Source of the DNA: Allomyces arbusculus
Lineage: Eukaryota; Blastocladiomycota; Blastocladiomycetes; Blastocladiales; Blastocladiaceae
Length of the DNA: 64,000 bases
Assembly (NCBI GenBank): GCA_027604705.1
Contig: JADHYV010000024.1
Location: 124,001 to 188,000, forward strand
Direction of reading: 5' to 3'
Position 1 is the first letter of the stretch, and each line of letters starts with the position of its first letter. The notes under the pieces were generated by a model. That model saw only the letters and a program-made list of their open reading frames with translations. It had not been told where the DNA came from and searched no databases. Of this stretch, positions 42,628-52,546 are shown piece after piece. The translations under genes were made by a program, and so were the position numbers.

Positions 42628-43797
42628 TCACGGGTCGCGCGGGTCAAGCTTGAACCGGAAGTAGTCTGGGTCGAAGTGGTGCAAACGGATAAGACTATTC
42701 GAGGGAGGGCAGCATTCAAGGTCAGTTGTCATCGTCACGCCGTCCGTACAAGCACAATCAAAAATACGACATACCCCTCCTCACCACCCGACGTGAACGA
42801 GGTGCCGTCCGGGTGCACAGCGACCGTGTTGATGGGCCCGAAATGGCCACGCACACGGCCAAACTCCTGCTGCAAGATCTTGTGGTAGAAGCGCGACTCA
42901 AACTTGCCGACCTTGGCGGTGGTCGTCGTGACCTGCGACGCGTCCTGCCCACCACCGAGAATCACGTGCTCCTTGACGGGGCAGATGCACGCCGAGTTGA
43001 CGGGCCGCTCAGTCTGGAAGTTCTTGATGACGTGCAGCTTGAGGTCGAGAATCTTGGCCGACATGTCCTTGGATGAGGTGATGAAGTAGGTGCCGTCCTC
43101 GGAGAACTGCAGGTCGGTGACGACGCCCGAGTGGATCTTTTTGCTGGCGATGCGCTCGCCCGACTATGTTATTGGGGGTAAGGGTGGTGAGAACGTGGCC
43201 GTCGACGGAACGGAAGGTTGGTTGATTGCGTCAATCCAAGCAAGTGCGTGAAAAGGCAACACCCACCATGGCGTCCCAGCACGAGACGGTGCCGTTCTCG
43301 TGGCCCATGTAGATGGTGTGCTCGGGCCCCCAGCGCGCAATGGTCGCGGGCGTGAGTTCCGGCTCGGGCAAGAAGATGTTGAGCGGGGCCTCTGGGATAT
43401 CGGCGACGTTATCCTTGATTTCCACAATGATGGCGGTGCAGGGCTGGCCCATCTTCTTGTCGGTGACGATGAGCGCGAGGTCGGCCTCGGGCGTGAAGGC
43501 AACGGAGCGCACGGGCGAGGCCGTGGTCCAGGTGTAGAGGCACTTGCCGGAGCGCGCGTCCCAGAGGCGCGCCGACGAGTCGGCCGAGCCGGACATGGTG
43601 CGCGTCGTGTTGGCGTCGACGTCAATGTCCCAGACGACACCGGTGTGGCCGTCGTAAGAGCCGATCAGCTCGCCGGTGGCCGAGGACCACACGTTGAACT
43701 TGGCGTCCTTGCCGGCCGAGAACATGAGGTCGCCGTCGCGGTTGTAGCGCACGCGCGTGAGCGGGCGCGTGTGGCCCTGGCAGACGATCGGGCGCAT
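42628..43797 (-). CDS. TIF34: Eukaryotic translation initiation factor 3 subunit I (WD40)
   Basis: Exons 43797-43267, 43163-42775 and 42694-42628, 328 aa (human eIF3i 325). It is a seven-bladed WD40 propeller that joins eIF3b and eIF3g in the initiation complex. The start MRPIVCQGHTRPLTRVRYNR matches the family start MKPILLQGHERSLTQIKYNR. Other family strings: SGSADSSARLWDARSG, TERPVNSACICPVKEHVILG, GGGQDASQVTTTTAKVGKFE, EFGRVRGHFGPINTVAVHPD and, across the last intron, SGGEEGLIRLHHFDPDYF. The last exon has only 22 codons and was placed by fit to the EDGYVRIHYFDPQYF end of the family. Confidence 0.93.
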
Positions 43798-44250
43798 GGT
43801 GGTAAAGAAGGGCGCGTGCGGGTCGGGATGCAGGCAGTGGGCGGCCGCTGGCGCGTGTGGGTCGTCGGCGTCGTCGTCGTGATCGCGCGGGCCGTGCTGG
43901 CGAAAGCAAGCGAACACGCAGCGTCGCCAGCAGCGGCCGCGGCAGACGCAGGTCGTTAAGCCACGTGGTCTCGCCTGACGCGTTGCTGCGGGCTAAGGTC
44001 GTCTCGCACCGCGTCCCGCGTGCGTTGGGCCGCACCGCCTCGACGGGCCTCGTTGTTCGTTGCTCGAGCTGGTCGCACCCGCCCAACAGCCTTTGTTGAC
44101 GCTGGTCAATCCCGCGTCCCGTCCTGCGACCCACTCAAGTTGCCGCACTGCTCCGCGACGGACTGTTCCTGAACCTGGCCTGACACGACTAGCCAACGCG
44201 CGCTCTCGTTCCTCGGCCCGGCACGACCCTATCGACTTTTCGCCCTGATC
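43798..44250. other. Divergent intergenic region, eIF3i / MPLKIP-like
   Basis: About 450 nt, GC-rich; no TATA box or other element recognised. Confidence 0.4.
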
Positions 44251-45609
44251 ATGTCCTTTCGCGGCAGCGGCGGTGGCGGCGGCTTCCGTGGACGTGGCAC
44301 GAGAGGCCGTGGCAATCGTGGCCGTGGCGGCCGTGGTGGACGCGGGGGAGGCCGTGGCGGCGGTCACGGCGGCGGCGGTGGGCAATCACAAGACCCACGG
44401 CCGTGCTTCCAGCCGTACTTCCTGAACGACCCGTGGGCCGGCCTACTCGACTCGCTCCGGCGCCAGAACGCGTCATCTTTGGGGTCTGCTGCCGCAGGGC
44501 CAGTTTTTGCGACGGGAGACGAGGACGGCATGGAGATCGCACTCGACCTGGACGCGAGCGACGAGGACGCTGGCGAGAATGACGAGAACGACGATCGCGA
44601 CGACGAGCCACTTACTTCAAGCAATTCGCCCTATCCCTCGGCCGACCAGGAGGACGACTTGCCCACGGTACCGCAAAAGCGGCCGCGGTCGGCCGTCCCC
44701 GACTTGGACGACGAGCGCGCTTATGACTCCGACAAGGTGCCGCGCGTCACACACTTCCCCGCGTCACCGACTGCCAGCGAAGTGCCCACCTGGAACCCGA
44801 CCGCCGCTGACGAGCCCGCCAAGCACGCCGCCATGGGGGTGCCGCACCTCGATCCGCTGCTGATTCCTCCACTCCCCGTCCTCGCCGGCGGCCCCGCCGC
44901 CGCGTCCACGTCCGCTCCCATGCCGTCCAATGGCACCGTCTCATCGGCACTGACAACCCCCGCGGCGTCGCCGCTCATGTCGCCCGGTGGCCCACTGTCC
45001 CCTGGGACCCCGTGGCACATGTACTCGCGGCACAATTTCGCGCGCGAGGGCGCGCCGTCGCCGCGCGATGTGACGCTCTCGTTCTTACCGCCACCGGCAA
45101 TCGCAAGCCGCGAGTCTTCGGCCGAGCCCGTCGTACCCACGGCGATCGGACTGATGGGCCCGCCCACGGCCCCACCGCCACGGACCGGCCTGCTTCTGCC
45201 GCCGCCCGTCCACGCGATGCCGCTGCCCGCCTGGGAACGGTTCCCGGCGCCAGCACCGCCGGCACCACTGGCTGGACTTGTGACTGCTGCGAGTACGACG
45301 GGCGCGGCCACGTGGTCGCCCGGCCGCAGTCTAATGTCGCGCAGTCCGTCGCCCGGATGGACCGTGACGCGTCGTGGCACGTCAGTCTCACGCGAGACGA
45401 CGCCCGCACCGCCAGCCGTGACTGACGGGATCATGATGGGATCGGCGTCGCCCACGCCCGCACGGCCGTCGCCGACCAAGGTGCGTGTGCTGGGGTCGAC
45501 GGGACCATTTGGTTTTGGGGTCGAAGATTCGCCGACGCGGTTCAATGATCATGGCGATAGTGGCGACGAAGTGGCGGGACGCGGGCGGGCACCTTCGCCG
45601 ACGCCGTGA
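44251..45609 (+). CDS. MPLKIP: MPLKIP (TTDN1)-like protein with N-terminal RGG repeats
   Basis: Single exon, 452 aa. It opens with a Gly/Arg-rich RGG stretch (residues 1-45), then has RPCFQPYFLNDPWAGLLDSL. This matches the conserved core of human MPLKIP/TTDN1 (YFKPSMLEDPWAGLEP), a protein mutated in non-photosensitive trichothiodystrophy and linked to the lariat debranching enzyme DBR1 and to mitosis. The rest is acidic then Pro/Ser-rich with many SP/TP sites (possible kinase targets), and is much longer than the 179-aa human protein. The motif match is short but specific; the function in fungi is not established. Convergent with MCM7. Confidence 0.6.
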   Translation: MSFRGSGGGGGFRGRGTRGRGNRGRGGRGGRGGGRGGGHGGGGGQSQDPRPCFQPYFLNDPWAGLLDSLRRQNASSLGSAAAGPVFATGDEDGMEIALDLDASDEDAGENDENDDRDDEPLTSSNSPYPSADQEDDLPTVPQKRPRSAVPDLDDERAYDSDKVPRVTHFPASPTASEVPTWNPTAADEPAKHAAMGVPHLDPLLIPPLPVLAGGPAAASTSAPMPSNGTVSSALTTPAASPLMSPGGPLSPGTPWHMYSRHNFAREGAPSPRDVTLSFLPPPAIASRESSAEPVVPTAIGLMGPPTAPPPRTGLLLPPPVHAMPLPAWERFPAPAPPAPLAGLVTAASTTGAATWSPGRSLMSRSPSPGWTVTRRGTSVSRETTPAPPAVTDGIMMGSASPTPARPSPTKVRVLGSTGPFGFGVEDSPTRFNDHGDSGDEVAGRGRAPSPTP

Positions 45610-45829
45610 ATCGCGCGACCGCCGACGCGGACGCGGTGAGGATTCCTGTCAACGATGTGAACTTGGCCGGTGTTTCTGTCGAATAATTCATTGTGTCACT
45701 TGGTTCTTTCTCTCGATCCTTGGCGAAGAGACATGTCGCTAGGTAACATTGATTGTATTTGCAAAAGCGAGAGAGAAAGAAGCTGCAACACGCTTCAAAA
45801 CTCACACACAACCGCCAAACCAGCGCAGC

Positions 45830-48433
45830 TTACTGCACCCACCGCACCTTGGACCGGTCAGCCGTGACAAACACGACGCCAAGGTCTGAATATTCGGTCA
45901 ACATCTGCTCCAGCTGCGTCTCCGTCATCCCCTTGGCAATCACGCGTTCCTTGAGCTCCACCATCGACACTTCGCCGCCCGCCTCGTCATCGCTCTCGGC
46001 ATCCGCCGCCATTTCCTTGAGCAACCGGAAAATGCGCGTGACATGATGCTCACGGCGGCGTGCGCCCGCACCCGTCGCCTCACGGTCGGCAAGCGATGCC
46101 TTGGACACGGACATGAGCCGCACACCCTCGTCCACGTCGCCGCGCGAGACCGTATCGGCAAACCGCAGCCGGGCGAGCGCCTGTGCCATGCGCAAAATCG
46201 AGACAAGTACACGCGCCGTCGTGTACCCATAATCGGCGGGCCCCGCCGCCTCGTCGCGGCGAATCCCGACGTAGATCGAGGCCACGTACGCGGCCACGTC
46301 GGCCGGCACGATGGGCCGGAACTGCCGCGCCTGGGCAATGTATGCGCGCATTTCGTCTTCGCGGAGGAGCGTCGTCTGTGCGGCGGGTTCGGGCGCGCGG
46401 TTCGTCATGTGCACGTGCGTGACGTGCTGCGCGAGCTTGGTGTCGAGATCCATGTTGGGCGTGTCGAGCAGCAGGAAGACAATGTCGAAACGCGAGAGCA
46501 GGGCCGCGGGCAGGTTAATGTTTTGATTGGGCGAGAGCGACGTGTTATACCGGCCGTAGATCGGGTTGGCCGCGGCGAGAATCGAGGCGCGCGCATTGAG
46601 CGTCGTCACGATCCCGGCCTTGGAAATGGAAATGGTTTGCTGTTCCATGACTTCGTGGATCGCCGTCTTGTCGCCGTCCTCCATCTTGTCGAATTCATCG
46701 ATACAGCAGACGCCCTGTATGGTGGAAAGGGCTGAAATCAATTCCAGAATAGCCCAACAAACAAGAACTGATGCGTACGTTGTCGGCCAGCACGAGCGCA
46801 CCGCCCTCGAGCACCATTTCGCCCGTGACCGAATCCTTCATGACCGCCGCCGTCAAACCAACCCCGGAACTGCCCTTCCCCGTCGTGTATACACCACGCG
46901 GTGCCGCCTTGGAAATCCACTTGAGCAGCTGTGACTTGGCGACACCTGGGTCACCCATAAGCAGCACATTGATATCGCCGCGGATCTTCATCCCGTCGCC
47001 CACCTCCTTCGTCACGCCACCGACTAAGAGCAGCAACAGCGCCTTCTTCACGTCCTCCATACCGTAAATTTCCGGGCAAATCGAGTTGGCGAGCGTCTCG
47101 TAGACGTTCTGCCCGGCCAGTCGCGCGCGCACCGTCTCAAGCAAGTCCTTGCTTGGGTTCTCGCGCGCGGCCTGGGCCATGGCGTCGTACGACTGCTTGG
47201 CGAGCTTGACGTGCGTCGCCTCGAGATAAGTATCGGCGAGCAACCCGGCGCGCACGGCCTTGTACCCCGTGTAGGGCGTCGGCAAGAACACGCCCGTGAG
47301 CGTGACAATATCGCCCGTGTTCATGTTGCGCGTCATACCCTCGTAGAGGTGCACGGTCATGGCGCGCGGAATATGGCCCATGGGCACCTGGTCGGCCAAT
47401 TCCTGGATGCGCGCCTCTTGGAACCGCAAAAACTTGCACGCACGCGTCTGCATGTGCAGTTTCCCGCGCGACTTGTTGCGCTGGCAAATGGGCGATTTGC
47501 ACTCGTTGAGCGGCGTCAGCGTGCGCGCCTTGACCTCCTGGAAAATTTCGTGGCCGCACTCGTCGCACGAGTAGGTGCAGACGGAGAGCAAAGGTTTCAC
47601 GTCCGAGACGCGCGTGATGATGCCGCGCAGCGACACCAGCTGGCCAATGTGCTGGGCCTTGATGTGCCGCACGGCGTGCACAGGCGCCTTGGTGCGCGGC
47701 GCAAAGTAGAGCGAGTATCGCCGCTTCAGTGCCGGTGGGAATTGCGCGTCCGGAGCACCCTCGTCGGCGGCTTGCGCCTCGAATTGCAGCCGTTGCTGGA
47801 TGATCACGTCAATGACGCTGTCGCGGTCCGAGAGCTGGTGGAGAAGACATAATGGATCATCAGCTCTCGGAATTCGACGACATATCAGCGATTTGGATGG
47901 GTGGAGAGCCGAAAAGCGGAATTGTACCGGTACTGTGGCCTCAGGCAAATTCTTGTCGACGACCTGGCAAAACAGGTCCATGTACCGCTTGGTGTTTTGA
48001 ACAATGCGCAGCGCCAAGTCTTCGTCCTGCTTGGCCACGTCGTCGAGGTCGACCCACAGCGAGTCGCTCTGGCGGTTGGCAATGGCTTGCTATAATCGAA
48101 CTCGTCGCGTGAGATTCTGGACAGGAATGGCTACCAACAATCCAGAACGACAAATACGCACCATGGCCTCGACATACTTCATCCTCAACTTGCTCGCGGC
48201 GCGTGGTGCGCGACGAGCGCGCGACGACTTGGGTGTGGCATCGGCGACCTCCTCGGCATAGTTTTTCAAGAACGTCTCGATTTGCTCTATAACAGCAAAT
48301 ACCAAGGTCGTGGATCTGTCAGGGTCGGTCCGCACGGCACGTAATGGTGGCGCGGGGTCGCAAAGGAGGGGAAAGGATAGAGACCCTTTTCCTTTTCGAA
48401 ATTGATGTTGAAGATGGCTGCCACATCGGCCAT
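45830..48433 (-). CDS. MCM7: DNA replication licensing helicase subunit MCM7
   Basis: Five exons: 48433-48385, 48286-48162, 48089-47934, 47834-46779 and 46714-45830, 756 aa (human 719, yeast 845). It is a subunit of the MCM2-7 replicative helicase. The N-terminus [20 protein letters not shown] and [20 protein letters not shown] match MCM7. The zinc-binding module is CDECGHE...[10 protein letters not shown] (about 195-225). In the AAA+ part Walker A is GDPGVAKS (about 405-412), followed by [15 protein letters not shown]; Walker B is [11 protein letters not shown], then [12 protein letters not shown], and the arginine finger is LLSRFD. Reading through intron 4 would break the LADN-GVCC junction, which is invariant in the family. 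Divergent from MAT2B with 517 nt between starts. Confidence 0.95.
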
Positions 48434-48950
48434 GGTGTCGAATCAGGTGCAAATTGGGACGGACGGTGGTCTAGCGAGTGGTCAGGAGGGAACGACGTCG
48501 AGAGTGGTCGTTGGCGCTTCCTGGACTTGAGAAATTGGAGCTATTCCACGGCAATGGACCGTGATTTTGCACGGAGACGAGTGCAGCAAGATGGCGAGCA
48601 CGGTTTGACCAGGTTCCTTGGTGGTGGAGACTTTTTTGCTCAGCAGCGGAGGCATTTTTGCGGAATCGCGAGGCAGCCAGCCAACTTGACGAGGATCTGA
48701 GGCAAGGTGCCGCTGGCCTGCTTGCGGTGAAGTCGACGAGACGTTGCGGTGGACACTCACACGTGCCTTCAGGCGGATCTGGGCAACAGTGTCTCCCTTT
48801 CCACCGCACGACGCCAATCGCGAGATTGCAGCGACCAGAAACGCGTCGACGTGACAAAGACACTGTTCCAGACCACCACCAAACGCTTCTGCTCCCTGAT
48901 CTCTTTCTCTCCGCAAGCAACACCAACATCGCCGATCCGCCACCATCAAC
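48434..48950. other. Divergent intergenic region, MCM7 / MAT2B
   Basis: About 520 nt. ACGCGTCGAC at 48841-48850 contains ACGCG(T), the core of MCB cell-cycle boxes, which would suit MCM7; one site in GC-rich DNA is weak evidence. Confidence 0.4.
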
Positions 48951-50296
48951 ATGTCTCTTGCAAGTGACACCCGCGTCAAGGTCCTGGTCACCGGCGCCAG
49001 TGGCCTCCTTGGCCGTGCCGTGATGCTCGAGTTCCAAGATCCCGAGCGCAGCGGCACCTTTCAAGGCATGGATCACGCCGCAAGGGACCGAGATGCCGAT
49101 CAGAATCGACCGGTTGGGCTGACTTGCCACGATCCTTGGTCCATAGCTGTGGGCGCGGCCTTTTCGCGCGCCGAGCCGCCCCTCGTCAAGGTCCGGCACG
49201 TCGACACGAAGGGCACCCAAATCGCGTTCATTTTTCAATCTGTCATCTCACCGCAGCGTTACGCCGCTTGTAGGTGGACCTGACGAGCAAGGAGAGCGTC
49301 GTGGCTGCGTTTGATCAAGTTGCTCCTCAAGGTAACATATTCCCCGGGGGGACTTTGTCAACGATTTTAAGTGGTTGTTCTCAATACCACCCTCCCGGTG
49401 TCATTCTAGCCGTCATCCACTGTGCGGCCGAGCGGCGCCCTGAGGTGGCCGAAAAGGACAAGGACGCGACCACCAAGCTCAACGTCGACTCGACGCGGCT
49501 CCTGGCGGAGCTGTGCGCCGCTCGCGGTATCTTCCTCGTCTACATCTCCACCGACTACGTCTTCGACGGCCTCAAACCGAGCGCCTACGATGTCGAGGAT
49601 TCGCCGAACCCACTCAACGGGTACGGCCAGTCGAAGCGTGCCGGTTCGTATTCACCTGCCTGTGAAATTGTCACCCGGTTGGCAGTCAATCTGACCTCCC
49701 TCAATCGGTACCAGGCGAGGTCGCGGTCACTGAAGTCATGACCGCAGCCGGCCCGAACGCCAAGTACGCGATCGTGCGCGTGCCCGTGCTCTACGGCGAA
49801 GTCTCGCCCACGGTCGGGAACAAGGAGTCGGCCGTCAACATTCTGGTGGACGTGGCGCGCAACGCCTCGGCCGACCGCCCGCAGGCCGTCGACGACGTGA
49901 TGCCGCGGTACCCGACGCACGTGGGCGACGTGGCGCGTGTCTTGGCTGACCTGACGCTGCGCGCGACAGTCAAGGGTGAATTGGTGCACGGCATTTTCCA
50001 TTACTCGGCCGAAGAGCAGTGGACCAAGTATGACATGACCGGTACGTGCGCTCGGTCGGGGAGAGTGGGGGGGAGGGAATCAAGGTGGCTCAAGCGCGAT
50101 TCTGACGACATGCGGATTGATAGCCCTGTTTGTCGAGCTGCTCGGGACGACGCTCGACCACATTGAACGCGTCACGACGCCGTCCACCGACGTGACGCGG
50201 CCCAAGCACGTCAAGCTCTCGACCAAGCGCTTACGCGACATGGGTATTGACGTGACGGCGCGGTCGTTCCGAGGCTGGTGGACCAGCAACCTGTAA
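48951..50296 (+). CDS. MAT2B: MAT2B-like NAD(P)-binding protein, regulatory subunit of methionine adenosyltransferase
   Basis: Six exons: 48951-49065, 49147-49190, 49274-49331, 49410-49643, 49715-50041 and 50124-50296, 316 aa. It belongs to the extended short-chain dehydrogenase family close to dTDP-4-dehydrorhamnose reductase: Rossmann motif VLVTGASGLLGRAV, YISTDYVFDG, and YxxxK in NGYGQSKRAG. AVIHCAAERRPEVAEKDKDA and PILYGEV-like VPVLYGEV and RYPTHVGDVARVL match human MAT2B, which binds the MAT catalytic subunit that makes S-adenosylmethionine. Intron 1 has a GC donor (TTTCAAG/GCATGG), needed to reach the conserved AVGAAFSRAEPP. A rhamnose-reductase role cannot be excluded. Convergent with the Nudix gene, 88 nt between stops. 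Confidence 0.85.
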
Positions 50297-50384
50297 AAAG
50301 GAAAGTATGGGCCGTGGAGTCCGCGGCAGCAGGTAGAAGTCGATCTGGAATATATATTGCAGAGGAGTTTGGTATCATCATCAA

Positions 50385-51651
50385 TCACTTCAACCCCTTT
50401 GACAGCGTGTGTGCAAATGAGCTGGGCCCTGGAAACTCCCACTCGAGCGGCCGGTGCGAGCCGTGCACAATCTCGAGGTACTCGGGCTCCGTGTCGGGCG
50501 TGATGTACCCGTGGCGCACGAGGAAGTCGATCATGACTGCGAGGTGAACGCGCCAGCAGTGTCGTCAGTGCAAGGATCAGTCGATTTCGCTTTCGAGCAG
50601 CGACAGCGCGTTTAAATTCACGCACCAACAGCGCAATTCGGCTTGAACTCGCCACGGCGCATCGCAGCCATGACCTCGTCAACACGCATGAGCGTGAATC
50701 CATGCACCTCGCCGTCATTGATGGCCGGTGAAAAGTCTTCGTCGAGCCGCAAATCAAAGACAAACTGGGTCTCAGCGCCAATGCACCCGCCGAGCGACGG
50801 CAAATGATCTTGCCGCATGCAGTACGAGACGAGGCCCGCGGGGACGACCCGCGCCTGCGCGACTTCAATAGGAATCGATGCCTCCTCCTCGCACTCGCGC
50901 ACAATGCACTCAACCGGGTTTTGGCCGTGCGTCAGTCCACCCGCAGCCATATTGTCGAGCAAACCCGGGAACGTCGGCTTGGTCAGCGACCGTCGCGCGA
51001 TCCACACCTTGAGGTCCTTGTGCGGGTGCGACGCGCCCTTGGGCAGCGTGTAGCCCGTCAAGTGGCACCCGTACCTGTTACAATGGCTCAGCGTCAGCAA
51101 CCACGGAACAAACATGGTCATACTCAACGCAATCACACGTACGTCCGGAGGCCAAGCAACCCCGACGCGGCGCGCTCGACCGCCAGCGCAACAGCCCCGC
51201 CCACGCCATAGACAGAATACAGCTCATTTCGCCACCCGCGAAGCGCCGGGAACCGATCCTGGGCGCGCCACCGCGAAACCATTTCCGCAATCCACGCCGT
51301 CCGTGTCTCAACACCATCGTCGGCGCCTTCTGGGACACGCAGCTCAAACACGTCCGGTTTAGGATGGTCAAAGTACTTGCGCTCCTCGGCAACGAGCGCA
51401 GCAACATCGGGCGTCAACAGGCCAACGCGCACACCGTCAATATGCCAGAATGCAAACAGCGGCGGGTTGGTGCCGGGTGCCGCTGCAGCCAGGATCGCGG
51501 CATTCTTTTCAGCAATCCACGACGAGATCGACGCGGGGACGTTGTTGCATTGCCGGATCAGGTCAACGAGACGGTACTTGAAGCCGGTCGCGTCAGTCGA
51601 CGCGGTTGTGGAGAGGGTGCCGTTGCTGGGCTCGAGGTGGCCTTGGGGCAT
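50385..51651 (-). CDS. DUF4743-Nudix hydrolase (yeast YJR142W / TPK-associated type)
   Basis: Exons 51651-51143, 51074-50626 and 50536-50385, 369 aa. The N-terminal half (YRLVDLIRQCNNVPAS, ILAAAAPGTNPPLFAFW, GLLTPDVAALVAEE) is the DUF4743 module found before Nudix domains fused or related to thiamine pyrophosphokinase. The Nudix box reads GGLTHGQNPVECIVRECEEEASI (about 215-237): the metal-binding REUxEE core is intact, while the first Glu is Gln and the last Gly is Ser, both common in this subfamily. TYGCHLTGYTLPKG and KVWIARRSLTKPTFPGLLDN also fit. Related enzymes hydrolyse damaged thiamine diphosphate derivatives. Intron 2 lies just after EFKPNCAV; the last exon supplies VMIDFLVRHGYITPDTEPEY. 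Confidence 0.85.
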
Positions 51652-52546
51652 CGTGGCGGGGTGCTGATGCTATCGCGCGAGGTGAACAAAAGACGCGCGG
51701 TCGAATGCTGCACGGGCGGCTGGTCAAATCGGTCAGAGAACGGCCTGACCACGCGTGTGGATGATGACGAGAAGGGGGATCGGGGAGAACGAGAAAAGGG
51801 GTCGAGCAACAAACAATCACATCTCTGCCAGTGCACAGGTAGTTTCCGGCTCACTTCAGCCGCTTCGTCATAGACATGAGACGCTTCGGCATTTCGCTAA
51901 CACGTGGACGTTTAGCGCACCGCACCTGCTCGAGTGTTGCTTGTCGTTATGGCGTGTTCGCGTGTGTCGTCGACAATATCTTCACCCACCCATTCTTCGA
52001 TGTTAATGTCCCTGCTTTCCCTCTTTTCTTTCTGCAACGCCGACGCCGCCATTCTTGATACTTGGGCAGCGCTAGCCCGACTGCAAGCACTCGCCTTGCT
52101 GGCGCCACGACCAACAGCTGACTGAATTGCAGACCTGCTCGCCTGCACGCCGGCCCGACCCTTGCGCACCGTCCAAGGACTTGATCCGTCTTTTCCAAGC
52201 GCAAATGGAACCCAACTGTCGAATATCCACACCGGTTCCGGCTTTTTCTTCTTCCTACACCGCGCAGGCGGCCGGTCACGCTTCCTCTTCGACCATGCCA
52301 GCGCCAGTGCCAACAAGGCGGCCATCGCGGTCGTCGACACCCTTTCCTGCTTCTTCTTGCGACCAGCCGATTGTACGATTTTCAAGAGCAATGGCAGAGC
52401 GTGCTTGATTTTAACTTTCTCATACGCTGACTTCATCCGTGCGTGTGCCGGTTTGCAGCTTCCATTGACGCCAAGCGCATTGTTCGCGTCATCCGCTCCG
52501 CTCGGCCAACCGACGGCAAACCGGTCCTCGGCATTGAGTTCGCGCC
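51652..52546. other. Interval of 0.9 kb upstream of the Vac7-like gene and of the Nudix gene
   Basis: Contains overlapping open frames on both strands from about 51912 to 52564 whose codon third positions coincide, so G/C bias cannot tell which is coding. One minus-strand candidate is entered separately; unseen 5' exons of the Vac7-like gene may also lie here. Confidence 0.4.
51912..52436 (-). CDS. Possible lysine-rich hypothetical protein, 174 aa
   Basis: Open frame starting MKSAYEKVKIKHALPLLLKI with three basic clusters (GRKKKQERV, SKRKRDRPPARCRKKKKPEP) and an acidic end (RDINIEEWVGEDIVDDTREH). The composition suits a nuclear or nucleolar protein and third positions are G/C-rich over most of the length. 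No family is recognised. It competes with a plus-strand frame over the same bases, so coding status is open. Confidence 0.33.
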   Translation of the reverse strand: MKSAYEKVKIKHALPLLLKIVQSAGRKKKQERVSTTAMAALLALALAWSKRKRDRPPARCRKKKKPEPVWIFDSWVPFALGKDGSSPWTVRKGRAGVQASRSAIQSAVGRGASKASACSRASAAQVSRMAASALQKEKRESRDINIEEWVGEDIVDDTREHAITTSNTRAGAVR

